A program made the position numbers and the translations under genes. Below are positions 1 through 13,100 of a stretch of 64,000 bases of DNA, one piece after another; within the stretch, counting starts at the first letter, position 1; each line of letters starts with the position of its first letter. The notes under the pieces are model-generated. The model did not search any database. It was given only the letters and a program-made list of their open reading frames with translations, and was not told the DNA's origin. The DNA comes from Capitulum mitella (taxonomy: Eukaryota > Arthropoda > Thecostraca > Pollicipedomorpha > Pollicipedidae), in NCBI GenBank assembly GCA_030062745.1, contig CP099843.1, positions 18,580,997 through 18,644,996 of the forward strand. The letters are read 5' to 3'.

Positions 1-1094
1 AGAAGCACACCGCTGGAAAGCTTGTGACGAGTAGAGGTCGAAACTGGTCTCATTTTAGTCTTAGATAGCATTAAGCAGTTTACGCCCTATATATGTTTTC
101 TCATGACCGACTGCATGAGACCGAGAATTGGCCTGAATCTCAAGGGCTGAGAGTAATAACGCATAGGTAAAGGCACCAACGCACAAGTAAGGGTCCGCGG
201 ATGCCGTTACACGTCTAACGTCTCTGATTTGTTCAGTGTATACGCCGAAACGTTGAGTTCAAGACATGGCAATTTTCACGCCGAACCGCACGCGGTAGGA
301 AATTAACGGGAACTAATTTTAGCGTTCCGTTATTTTCGCGGCATGAGCCTATCCATGTAAATTTCATTGATCTTAGTGGTTCTTGTGATGGTTTATCATG
401 CTTCAATTTTGGAAAAATTCATTAGTTACCAGTCGACACAATGGGCGGAGCTTTATTCGCGAGAGCCTGTTTATTTCCAAAATATGCATTTTTTTGGACT
501 TCCTGTGGTTCTTGGTATTACTGACGTGTGTGCAAGCCAGTTCTGACATCTTCTACCCATTCTGAGTAATTCAGCGCAGATTTTGACGGTGGTACCTTTT
601 TGCTAACAACAGTTATTCGTGACCTGACCTCAGATCAATGACTAGAAGTCATTGATACCTTGCCTAATGACGGTAACTAGATGTCTGCTTCACTTCACAC
701 TAAAAACGTTATGAAAAATTTCGCCAATTTCCGGAAAAAACGACATGTAAAAATGAGCTTGACCTTAGGTCAGTTACCCAGAAAATTCCGGAAAATCTGA
801 AATAGCAGATTTGTTGCATCTGTCAAGATCACTAATCGCTGAAAGTGTTATTGTGATACCTTGTTTTCCGAAAAAGTTACAGTGCGCTTAACTTTTTTGG
901 ACATAGGTCCGTTTGGCCTGACGTAGGTCAGATACCTGACTTGACCTGAGATCAGAACGTTGACACAAGGTGTAAAAATGATCAAGCAAAAGGTACGCGA
1001 GGTTTCGTGGCGCTGTGTTCGTTTGTTCTCCCGCAATCCTAGAAAACCTGAGGGGGGCCGGTCAACCGCCCCCCCCCCAGTCGGGGCGGGTTAA
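1..1094. mobile_element. piggyBac-like non-autonomous element, copy A (left end cut off)
   Basis: This segment is homologous along its length to 36402-37638 and 52054-53276; shared words include the region around GGAAAGCTTGTGACGAGTAG near the start and GTTATTCGTGACCTGACCTC near 613. The right end reads GGTCAACCGCCC...AGTCGGGGCGGG followed by TTAA at 1091-1094, mirroring the left ends of the other copies (CCCGCGCCCGACTGG). TTAA-flanked CCC/GGG termini are the mark of the piggyBac group; with no transposase ORF this is a MITE-like copy. Roughly the first 80 bases lie outside the window. Confidence 0.65.
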
Positions 1095-1139
1095 ATGATG
1101 CATTACAATTGTAGCTTTGCACATCGTTCTACACTTTTA

Positions 1140-1465
1140 ATTCAAGTTGCAGGGTGATGTCAGGTTGGGTGACAGAGCTATGACTTAAAATGTCCGCCCG
1201 CCTACCCTCTGTCGCGACGATCATTAACAGGACTTTTATTGATATAGTTGATTCAAATGATAAAAACGTTTTCAAACCTTATGAAATGAACCGAAGGCCA
1301 TTCTGTGTGACTTTGGGGTAATCTGAGGTCATTTGAGGTCAAAGGTCTTATATTGGCCAGGTGAACATGCGACCATGACAGTTTCATCGTGTTCATGCAC
1401 CAGGCGCCGCCTGTGCCAGCATTTTAAGAACAGTGTAATGCAAGTTGTAGCTCTAAAGCATAGAA
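1140..1465. repeat. Dispersed repeat, pair with 17640-18010
   Basis: This stretch and 17690-18000 share an ordered series of similar words: GACCTAAAATGTC-like, AAGGCCATT, TTTGAGGTCAAAGGTC, CATGACAGTTTC-like and CACCAGGCGCCGCCT / CCTGGCGCAGCCT. No ORF or terminal structure is evident. It is an old dispersed repeat of unknown class. Confidence 0.45.
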
Positions 1466-2258
1466 TGACTGGTAAGGGCTTAATAAAGTGACATAAAGTA
1501 AATGCTTGTCGCCATTAACATGGTGTTTTTACGAGCCAGACCAAAGGCTGATACTGAGTCTCCAGATACTGAGTCTTCAGTATCTGGAAAACTGAAATAA
1601 TTGGCTGGCCTGGCCATAACACTTTCAGAAGGCTAATAACTTTGCAATCACTGGCCGTCAAATCATGAAATTTTTGGTAGAAGATGGCTTAATCATTTGC
1701 GTTTTATATACTTTAGTATGCAATGCGTCAGCTTGTTAGCTCTTTCTTCCACGTAACTATTCCAGTAGTAAAGTTCCCGTTAAAAAACTTACACCTTTCT
1801 CAAGGGTGTTCTGAGCCGCTCTGTAACCGCATCAACCGCGCAGTGAACAATAAGCGTAACGTTCGAACAAGCGATTTTTGGGATGCAAGACACTGAAATA
1901 GATCGGTAAGTATGCTTTCGTATGGTGGAATAAATCGAGAAAAAGTAATGAAGCAAGCAACAACTAATTAGTCGAGTTCGTCGTGCGTCCCTTAAGATGC
2001 CGTACTGTTACTCGTTTTCGCTTATTCTCCCACTCGGGATTTTTTCCAGTTTCATTTTGGCCATGACAGTGGAGGAGAAAATCTATCGTGGTGGAAGCAA
2101 AATCAAACATACGAATGGGCTTCTCCACAGGCATAGAAAATTCCGCGCCTTGGTCTGGCCGCGGTTGGAGTGGTCTGGTCAGCTTGTGGCCAGCCGCATC
2201 CGTCGCTCCACCGTTTGCTCCCGCAATCTGTGCGTCTCGTGCTCACTCACGCTCCGGC

Positions 2259-2455
2259 TCAGAATGACGGCACGGACAAGCATCGATCGGGCACAGGAAA
2301 AGCATCGATCGGCGGAAGCTGTAAACAAACAGGGCACCCATCCGCGCCCTGTTTGAGCATTCCGTGCGGCGACAGATCCGGCCCAAAATGGCGGCACAGA
2401 TAAGCATCGATCGGCGGACGTTGTGAACAAACAGGGCGCCCATCTACCTGGTTTC
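2259..2455. repeat. Two-copy tandem duplication (~125 bp period)
   Basis: The block GGCACGGACAAGCATCGATCGG, then GCGGAAGCTGTAAACAAACAGGGC, recurs about 125 bp later as GGCACAGATAAGCATCGATCGG and GCGGACGTTGTGAACAAACAGGGC. It produces overlapping ORFs on both strands that I regard as spurious. Confidence 0.6.
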
Positions 2456-2724
2456 CACCAACAGCAGCACGTTGCATCAGCACCAGTGCCCACATCCTTC
2501 TTTATCCCGACTTCGTTGCTTTTTCGTGTTCTTTGCTTTTGTGCTTTTGATTGGAAGAAATGTCTGTGCGCTCGGCCCGACCGAGTGGGCCTGTTCTCTC
2601 ATGACTTCGCGCCAGCTGCTGAAAATTTTCTCCAGTCAGTTCCTCCTACATCATTTATCGTAAAGGTTTTGTTGACGTCCTAGTCACACAGGCTGGTCAC
2701 CTTAGACTGATTTCGTATTTTCAG

Positions 2725-2856
2725 ACCGAAGTACTTTTTCAACTTTGCACGGCACAAAGCGTGGTGGAACATCTTGGATTTCGTCGTCGTCGTCGTTACA
2801 TTCATCACATCCTTCCTAGATTTGGCTGTAGAAAACCTGGCAACCGACGGATCCAA
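2725..2856 (+). CDS. TPTE: VSP-A exon: voltage-sensor helix S3
   Basis: The acceptor is TATTTTCAG and the donor AA|GTAAGG. The frame opens with one base completing a codon, then reads 43 codons and ends with two bases. The peptide begins [19 protein letters not shown], continues with a run of valines and ends [10 protein letters not shown]. The paralogous exon at 45822 has the same length (132 bp) and phase, with the shared core WWNI(L/I)D and VENL. The Asp after NIL corresponds to the conserved S3 acidic residue that pairs with S4 arginines in known VSPs. The exon is too short to appear as a long ORF on this strand. Confidence 0.9.
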
Positions 2857-5800
2857 GTAAGGCACAAATCTTGAGTTTGCTTGCGCATGGAAGGAACTGG
2901 GAAGAAGCGTTGCGTAATGGTATATAGGGTAGGTAATACCATGCATATGTCTTAAATTGAAGTAGTAGCACTTGCGTAATGGTTTTACGTTCCATTGTGT
3001 GCATCATGCATTCTTCTCGCCGCTGTTTTAAGTGACGGTTTAAAACATGTTTATATTGTCATCTCTTGCACTAAGTAATCGTGTGCTCGAAACTGGAATG
3101 GTTATTTTATTCAAATCGGAATCAGATTCGGATTCAGGCTGTCTTTCATTTGTCTTGTGCATGTTCTGTGATTCCCTGCGTTGCACTGTCAGCTTCTCTT
3201 ATGTTTCTCACTGTTTTTAAACTGCATCACAACATGGACAGCAGTGGTGTTATTACATTGTGCTGGAACGCGCCTGACATCAGTGCGGGGTAGCGTGAAA
3301 CAGTGATTCAAAAGAACCTCCTTCTTTGTCACGCGAACACTACGCAATAGCAACACACTGTCTTGCGTTGCATGTGATTGTGGTGTAGATGTGTGTGGCT
3401 GCGTTATTATGGACTTGTGTAACTGTCATGGAGATGCGTGCGGGTATACACGTTGTGCTTGTCGAAATGAGTACGGTGGTGGTCGGAAAAGCCCATCAAT
3501 ACCCAGTGTAATTGTCATGGACAGGACGGTGAGTGAGTGTGTTATTCGTGTCTAAATAAGCAAAGTGGTGGTCAGAGAAGTCGATTTTTACCTCATCACT
3601 GTTTAGTAAGTGGCATCAACCTTGGCTCGTTAGCATGAGAGAATTCGCGCGCATATGCGCCCACTCCTGCACTCAGTGCAAGCAGGATACGTCTTTTATG
3701 CATGCGTCATGTGTTTAATCTTTCGTGTGTTGCTCTGATTACGGTATGTACGAAACCTCATTTCTTTACATGTTCCAAGTTTACCTGCAATTCTGGGTAG
3801 CCTTTTCCGTTTTAGAGTCTTGTTTTAGGAAGTTATGGAGTGTGTGGATGTAGGAAGACAGCTTTTTGTCACATTTCATCGATGGCCAACTTTAAGAGTG
3901 TTATCGATATCGATGCAATTTAATTATCGCAAATTCTGAATGGACCAATATGTTGAACCCATTGGTTATCCTCCAAGTTTTGGACAACGTATTAATCTCA
4001 GTGTAACTGCGTTAATGTTTGTGTTGAAGAAGAACCAGACAAGGATTTTTTTTTAAATCGATCAGTGACATATATAACTTGAATTATTACTAGCGAGCCC
4101 TTAAGCGGAGTGAGTTCCACTTCAGTTAGTATGACACAACTAACTGGCAAATATAATATATAAAAAATAAAACAGCTGGCAAACATGAACGTCAGTGGCC
4201 CGGCCCGGCCCGGCTGGGCTGTAGTGTCGTGTATATGACCGTATATTTCCAACCGTTTTGGGATTTTGTTCACAGTTTTCGCCATACAGGACGACATCGT
4301 ATCTCAATGTTGCGTATTCATCCGCATAAGTTCCCACGCACATTTCTGTAGATATGACTCTTCCAGAAGTGATATTTTTTACCATCCGATGTTTTTTATG
4401 GTGTGTTTGACTCCCACGGGAATAGCAGGGTAGTTTTTTTTTTGCTATCATGCATTCGTTCTGTTCTTTCTTCATACACTGTGTTACCTCTTAAGCATTA
4501 TCTGTATTGCAGGGCCATTTACTGACGTATTTTTTTGTACTTGGCTTTTGCGTGTTGTAGGGGAGGTAGGATTTCCGCATAATCCAAAAATAAATAAATA
4601 GTTGTTTTCGTACGGTTTCGTTTTTTCACATCTTCTGTATCACATTAGTAGTTATGGAGACATGGAAAATGTCATCCTTGTACTATAAATATTTTACGGT
4701 ATATCTCAGTTTATCTCGGATATTTTTTCCATCTTAGCATTGTACTTGTAGGATTTTGCAACATTACAAAACCGAAGCGTTTCTGCTAAGTGTATGATTT
4801 ATGGAGTGAAAATGGACCAGGTTTGAAGTATGTCTTTCGGCTATCAACATTTTTGATAAGCTATTTGATTTTTTTGTCGAGATCAGAGGTCGCTGACTGC
4901 TTCAACAATCAGACCAAAAAAAAAAACTGAGCGGCCGGCTTGATTAGCCCAGCCATAGCGATTTTTGCGCCATAGTGGTTTCGGGTAACTACGCGGTATT
5001 AAATCATATAGTTTTCAGCATAGGATAACCAATTTTTTTCGCAAGTCGTGCACGTTGTGGTCTTAGTTCGCGATTTCTGAATGACAGTTCCCAAAATGCA
5101 AACTTTGTTGAGAAATACTAGAACGTGTTAATAGATCTTCGTGTTTGTTGGACATGCAACAAGTAAAAATGACTTGACCCAGCGATATAAGCTGTTCTTT
5201 CAAAACGCGTTGAACTTTACTCCGTCTGCACCCTCCCGAGGCGTCGTATTGGTTCATAGTACATTAAAACATTTTCACCTTCCCGATATGGCATGTATGT
5301 ATTATACTATGTAACATGTACATACATATTTGGGTAGTTCTCTTTGATGATTTCCAGCCATTCGTCTTGTGAACATTGACTTCAGTCGTTTGCATGGCAA
5401 TGTAATTGTGTTTGCACGGCAGTGTAAGTGTGATCTGCATGATTTTAGTTTTCTTCAAGCGATTGTGGTTATCTCTCCACCAAAAGACCGGTTCGTTGGG
5501 TTTGACAAAACCATTAGTATATCTAACTGTTAATGGTGGTAACAAGGGGGTTGATGTTTTTCTTACTCTCAGGAAGGATGGACGTTGGACAGTTCCAAGA
5601 AAGCTCTTTTCGCGACATCTCACAGGCATAGGACCAAACATCAGAAGCTCAGGAGGTGAAATATTATGTTACCATTGCCGCTAGCTTGCCAACACCGCAA
5701 CTTTTTTTGCAAACACAGACTCATTCCCTTGTCGCACTGTCGGCTGACAACGCAGCTGCGAGGTGGCGTCGATACCGTCGTCGTGTCACAGGCGGCCTTG

Positions 5801-8800
5801 GAGGGAACTGTGACACTGCTGCTTCGCAGGCTGGTGGTGTCGCTCCGCATCATCCGCGTCATCCGTCTGTTTCGGATCTGCGCTCAGCAGGACCACCTCA
5901 AGACCGCCGCCAGACAGATTATCTCTGAAAACAAACGCAGGTGAAAACTTCAGAGTAGATATAGTTACGCTGCCTAGGCCCAAACCAACCAGGCCTGTTA
6001 GAAGAAGAAAGCGTCTGCGAGATTACGTAGACCCGGCGAAATAGAAACTTGTTCATTGGAAGGTACCACACAGTCCGCTGAGAATAATGTGACAGCGCAA
6101 TGACGTAATACGAAATGAAATGTTTTTGAAAACAATTCGAAACGGTAATAACATCAGCTACTGAATGTCACATGGATAAACTGAACCATTGCTTGTTATG
6201 GGGCGTTCCAGCAAAGGTTCAGCCACCAGATGACTCTGCATGCCTGAAATTATCATGAACATAAGAGAAGACGTCCTATATGCAGTTGTGATATTAATGT
6301 CCAGTTTCTAATATCGTACCTGAAAATTTAATATGCTTGTACATCTACACAAAATGCACTTGTATTTTAGGTAAGCTTGGAGTTTACGCAAGACCAGCGT
6401 TGGGCAAACGTAATCAGCTAGTGGAACAAATCACTTGCAGACTTTTTGAAATTAATCCCATTAGAAGAAAATTGCAGAGAATATCTAACTTATGCCGACG
6501 AGGAACAAAATATAAGCTTTAGCTTTTCAGGGATGCCCGTTCTGGTCATTGTGACCAGATTTACAAATTTTGGTTGAAAATGACCCTTATTCACAAAAAC
6601 AGATTCATCCTAATGTAGAAAATAAACATCTTACAGTTTGTTTCCAGAACAGGTTTGGCGTTTCAGAGAAATCATATGCTACTTCATGGCAGGAAAATGT
6701 CACATCTGTCTTAGGATAGAAATCCTGTGGGCGAGAGGGGGTGCTTAGAGAGACTGTTCCCTGCCCTGCTACTTTTCAGAGATTTCGGCAAATTTTATTT
6801 TAGCCTTTTTTTAGATTTTAGCAAGTTTAGCAAGCAAGCACTGAGATCATGAGTTCGTTGTAAAGAAGTAATCTAAAAACTCTACGATACCCACCTCTAA
6901 CACTTGTAAGAAATCTCCAGCCATCATGCTGCATCAAGCATGCATCTCCCTGCAGTACCAGTCGCTGCTACTACAGACAGTCGGGGCCAGTGGTATGCAC
7001 TATGCATCTTCTAGGTAACCTCCGCCACTCAGCAACTGAATCTAGTAATACACGCCATCTGTGGCTTAGCCTCCACCAGAAACATAACAGAAAAAGGACA
7101 CTATCTTCTCCCTCATACATGTATCATTATCTTTGCTGGCCTCCCAATGTAGTTTAAAACGTGCAGTCATCGGTCCCCAACCGTGAGCGTGCCCCTGTAA
7201 TACCCTCTTCCCATTGGGAAACATGTGGTTTTTGAACTTCATTACTGCTGTCTTCACTTGACGCAATAGGCCTTCTCCAGCGATGTGGTTTAGATGTCCG
7301 TCAAGTTAACGTCGTATTCTTATTCGAACTCAGAGTCGAGTTCCGATTTCCGACAAATTTTGTCCGCAAGTCAATCTCATGGAATTATTCACGAATACGT
7401 AATCTTTTTTCCTCCATGTCACTTGATTTGATCTTTAGAGGTCAGTGAAATGTCGACATTGGGGTGCCCTGACATGCCTTCGTTTACCAACGAAATCCTA
7501 CCAAACGGGTATCATACTGATGCTGGTGATGCCCTGTAGTGATTTGGGCTTTCGGGCGCATCGACTGCATGGTCATACACACCCATTTTTGTCACACTTG
7601 TCGTTTTTGTTCCTAGTGATGCCCGCTTTTGCCACAACGAAAGCAACTGTCACGGTCAAAGGTCAAGGTCACGCAAAACGGGGTAACGGGCATTTCTTCC
7701 TTTATGAAGAGTTGCAGTAAAATGGGTGTCATACTGATCCTCATGTTGTCCACCTTTGTCACACCGAAAAAAATCAGCTTGGAAAGTCAAAGGTCAGTGT
7801 TACGGAAAATGAAATATCCTGACATTTTTCCTTTAGGATAACAATTCCAACAAAACGGGTGTCATATTGATGTTCGCAAGGTCCACTATCGTAATGTCCA
7901 TCTTTAGCATTGAGAGATTGTGTTTTTAGATGTGAGGAAAGTGAATATTACGAGCATCAATAGTACACGGATTTTGCTGGATTCTTCGTAGGGAAAAATG
8001 CCATAGTAACCCGTTCTGTGTGAAGTTGACCTCTGATCCTGATAATTTTTTTTTTTTTTTGTAACGGAGGTGGACATCACATGCATCAATACGACACCTT
8101 TTTCTTGGAGTTTTTCACAACGGAAAAATGTCAGTGTACCCCGCTTTGGGTGACCTTCACCTTGGATCTTAGGATTTTTTCGATATGACGAAAGTAAACA
8201 TCGTTAGCATGAATATGATACCAGTTTCGTTGGATTTCGTTGGTAAAGGAGGAATGCCAGAGTATTCAGTTTCGCGTGACCTTGACAGTTGTTTTTTTCG
8301 ATGTGACGGAAGTGGGCATCACGAGCACGAATATGGCAACCGTCTGGTTGGAATTTTCCATGAAATAAGAGATGCCCGGGTGTCCCGTTTTGCGTGGCCT
8401 TGAACAATGACCTTGGGCGTCGATTTTTTCGATGGGATTTTTTCGATGCAATTTTTTGATGAAGTGCACATCATTAGCATCAATATGATGCCATTTTTGT
8501 TGGATTTCGTTGATAAACGAAGGAATGTCAAAGTACATCGTTTTGCGTGACCTTGACCTGTTACCTTGATTGTTGTTTTTTCGATTTCACGAAAGTGAAC
8601 ATTACGAGCGTCATAACGAAGAAATGCCAGGGTACCCCGTTTTGCGTGAGCTTGCCCTTTGACCTTGACAGTTGTTTTTTATATGTGATAAAAGTGGTCA
8701 TCACGAGCATCAATATGATACCCATCTTGTTGGGATGTTTTCATAAAGGAAAAATGCCAGGGTATCCCGTTTTGCGTGACCTGGACCTTTGGCTTTGAGT

Positions 8801-10081
8801 GTTGATTGTTTCGATGTGACGAAAATGAACATCACGAGCATTAATGTGACGTGAAATTTGTTTGATTTACTTGGTGAACAAAGAAATGCCAGGGGATCCC
8901 AATGTCGGCATTTCATTGACGGGCCACAAGAAATGACGGAGAGAAAAAAGATTGACTGTTCGTGAATAAGTCGATGAGAATGACCCATGGACAAAACTCG
9001 GGGAAATCGGAACTCTACGCTGAATTCGAATACCATTACGACGCTTCTTGATGAACTTGTACTTTAGGGATTCAACAAAAATGAAGGGTGTGGACCAGTG
9101 ACACTTAAGGCACCGGCCACTTTACGGATAAGATAACGGGCACAGCTCAAACAGGCAAAATGGAAATGCGTTGCTTTTTAGCTGTAACAGGTTGTAATGC
9201 CTGTATTTCTTGTAATACTTTGTGGACATGGAGTGCGTAGTGTATGTAGAAGCTGCTTTGAACAAAGCAGGTGTGCATAATTCAGTAGTGATAAAGAAAA
9301 ATCCGAATTGATCCAAGTGTTCCGTGCGCTTGTCATTAAGCCTCGCCCGTATGGGGAATGATACATCCCTCGGAATGAGATTTTCTGATGAGGGCCGTGA
9401 CGTCATAACGGGAACCACATCAGCCGTTTCCTTGCGCCAACGCGGTCGGTTTACAACAGTCTCATTTTTGTCTCACTATGAGACGGCTGGCGTACACGAT
9501 TACAATGAAACATATGTCATTCGACTCAAAATTGCATGCTCTATGAGGCGAGGTATATGCTCAGTAGGCTTATGCTCACTGTGGAAATTATCGAGGATGT
9601 AAAGTGAGGTTATGGGTTACGGCGGAAAACACGTTACCTTTCATCTTTTGAAATGTGATAGGAAATAGACATCACAAAACAATGTAAATATTCGGATTGC
9701 GTGAGATGTAAGGAATCAAGTGACAAATTTGGCGCAATGCATGTTTTGCTTATCAAAAGCGGGTGCATTGCAGCGAACGTCTGACTTGCTCCGACGGGCG
9801 CAGCGGCGCTTGCCGCGGGCTGATGAGTCTTCAGTACAACGGCATGCCTAAAATAAGATTTTGTGTTGGATGTAGAAAAACGCTCTGAGCAAATCCAAGT
9901 GACAACTTCAAAGTAATCCGAGGTAATTCTAGGCAGTTAGCGTAACATAACCTTGGATAACCTGAGATGGTCTTGGATCACCTAAGATGGCCTTTACGTG
10001 TTATTCGAAAATAGTGTTGGTTAATACAGATGCTACATTTGGTTTGAGCATCTGTTATTGTCTACAAAAATTTATTGACAC

Positions 10082-10135
<54 letters not shown>

Positions 10136-13100
10136 AATATTAATTTTACTCTTGCTCCTGCAGCTCTGAGAACGCATTTAAGTCGACGACCCCGTGTATC
10201 AAGGATTGACCCAACATGACCTGGATCGGGCTCTTTGGATAAAATGTCATCATGTGAGGTACATATTGACTCGTAATTGATTGCCGAACACAATTATGAC
10301 CGTTTCGTTCCATCATCATCTATTTTTTTGTTTTATGTGTGCTTAAACGCGAAAAGCACCACTTTCTGCCAGCAACCACTATACGGGCGAGGGTTAATGT
10401 CACGGTGTGTAAGACTACCTAGCGTATCCTGAACGATTTTTGCTGTTTCTTAATTTTGTTGTGCATTCACTTAGTTTTGTTGTAATTATCCAGTGTTGTT
10501 CACCCTGAATATTTGGTTTTTCGTCAGCAAATTCAGCGACTTACGTGGCTGACGCAAACTTTGATTTATTGGTTCTTGGTACCTTTGTGTCTCAGGCAGC
10601 CGTCACAACTGGTTATCCGGAGTGGTAGCAAAAACAAAACAGGAAATTCCGCTTATTTGCGTTGTCGTACCAAGCAAAAAGGAAAACCCAGCATATTTGT
10701 TGCATTCTAATTAACTGGAGTTATTAAATTACTTCTGTACGTTTATTCAAAATATCGCACCTGTTTTCGACCACTGGACAATAATTCTGACGTTATTGCA
10801 TTGATTTGACACCAACGTAGACATTTGTATCAGGAGTATTCCCCGCATATACGAGTAATTATGATCAATCTACACTCGAAACAGGTTCTGTACACAATTT
10901 TCCTACGAAACGATCTCATATATGTTGTGCTGAAATCATGGACTAGGCATCTTTTGAGGATTTATTCTGATCCATGATATATCTAACTCGGTGCAGATCA
11001 GGCTGTTTTAGAAAATGTTTGAACCGGTATCAAAGTCACATAGACTTGGCTGTGTTGCTGCACGATGAAAAATGTGAATCCCTGATTCGTTACCGATCCA
11101 ACCATTTTCATTGCTTAGCCATCTCACAAATATGGGCACCCATTAGGTTTGCCTAACCTTGCTCATGACCGTAACATACACCTAATCATATGGATAATTT
11201 GAAGTCATTGTTGGAGGGGGATCGGAGTGCTAGTGTTAGTGCGCAAAACTTGCGATTGAATAAATAAAACTTGAATATTCTCGGTGGATACCAACCGTAT
11301 TATAGTCATGAATGTATTCGGAAGACACATTACACGTATGTTTGTCAGTGTTCGGATAATGCGGTTCATTTGAAACTCTCGCACAATAGAAGTTTGATGT
11401 CCAGCGCCATCTAGCTCATCTGCTCATTCAGAAATCCCTCTGGGTATAGGAGTCGCTTCCTCTTTGATGGTGATGTTAAAGTCGAGCAGCTCAAGTCGTA
11501 ACACCACTGTAAAAGAAATACGTCTTCCTTACTTCGCAAAGATAATGGGTTTCCGTATTCATTTTAACGATTCCGTTTAACCCGAGTACGTTAACATACG
11601 TTTATAATTGTTGGTGTTTTGCAGATATCAGCAGGATGGTTTTGATCTCGACCTGTGTTATGTGACCGAAAGGGTCATCGCAATGAGTTTCCCTTCCTCT
11701 GGAAAAATGTCCGTCTACAGGAATCCCATTGCGGTAAGCCACCATGCATTGGTGAACCTCACACAGTCTGAAATAATATATGCTCGATTTTACACACCTA
11801 CCTGTACAGTTTCGCACCAAACGGTTTTGCTGCATTTGTGTGGCCAAAATTGTAATGCACTTCGGTCTGTCGTTTTATCCGTGTCCCAATTTATCAGGAA
11901 GCTCTGTGAACATTGCGCTTGCTGTTCAGATGTTAATTAGGCACGGTTCGAATGTCTCTGAAGTCCGTCTAAGATATGTTGAATTCCTCAGTGGTCAGTA
12001 ACCGGTTCTTTTTCAGGACGTTAGTCGTTTCTTCAACACGGTGCACAAGAACAAGTACATGATCTTCAATCTGTGCTCCGAGCGATCTTATGACACCAGC
12101 TATTTCAACCAGAACGTGCAGCGGATTCCGATTGACGATCACAACGTTCCGACTCTCCAGTATGTTTCTCGTGATGATCATTCAACCACAGGACTTGACC
12201 AGCGATGGGCACTCTTTGAATGAAGTTGATTCGTAGTTTTTAGGGCCTGAAATGGTCTTTAATTTTCTGCTTAAATATGCTTTGCCAAGCTATTTGAAGG
12301 TGAATTTAAGTAGTGTTTCTTGTTGAATGACAAATAGATTTACGTCGTTTTCAAAAATGATAATGATAATAACTCCATTAGCTGGTCGAGCGTGGTGAGG
12401 ATCCCAATATATGGCACAGCAATAACTACGTTTCTGACTCAGTCGAGGCCTTATATACTTAACTGTCACTGGACAGTATTTTTTCCTGTCCCGTCTTCAT
12501 TTCCCCGTGACGTGACTTGCCACATTTTTGTGTGATTCCGCGCAGGTCACATTCCAAGCCAAGAGCGGTGTTTGATAAGAGTGCTTCAATTTTGGCTGTA
12601 ACTCCCCCTTTCCCGCTGAGAGTCAATTTTGGAGAGTAGCCCTAGACATGACCACCTCAATTCAATTTTGACTGGTGACCAACCACAACTAGAGTCCACG
12701 ATGACCCCGTGGTAATTCTAACCCTCGCCGGACGGAAGGAGTTGGTTGTCGCGCCCCATGAGGTTTTTCATAGACTGCCAGTAATCAACGCACATCAGTA
12801 GACTGAAATTTACGATGTCGGACTTAACCTCTTTTATACATCTTTTGCAGCAATTTCTGTTTCAAGTGTGCCAGGCCTGATTTCTGACGTCTTTCCGGAA
12901 GATTTTCAAGTCCAAGTCTGAGCTACATTTGTGATTTTGGTTAACAGTCAGACGAGATAAGGAGTCAGTTTTTATGTATCACTCAACATAAGTCCATTTG
13001 AAAATGTGCTTCTGGTTTTGAAAGTCAGTGACCTCTTTGAATGGAGTTGACATCAGTGACATTAAATTACCTCGATTGACTGAATGGTTTCAGGAGTGCT

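Larger units (their letters stand above)
1095..2724. other. Non-coding stretch upstream of the first visible VSP-A exon
   Basis: No defensible exon is seen. The stretch holds a diffuse repeat (1140-1465) related to one at 17640-18010 and a tandem duplication at 2259-2455. Short ORFs here lack splice signals or recognisable domains. I looked for an S1-S2 exon like the one at 45322 and did not find it. Confidence 0.5.
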
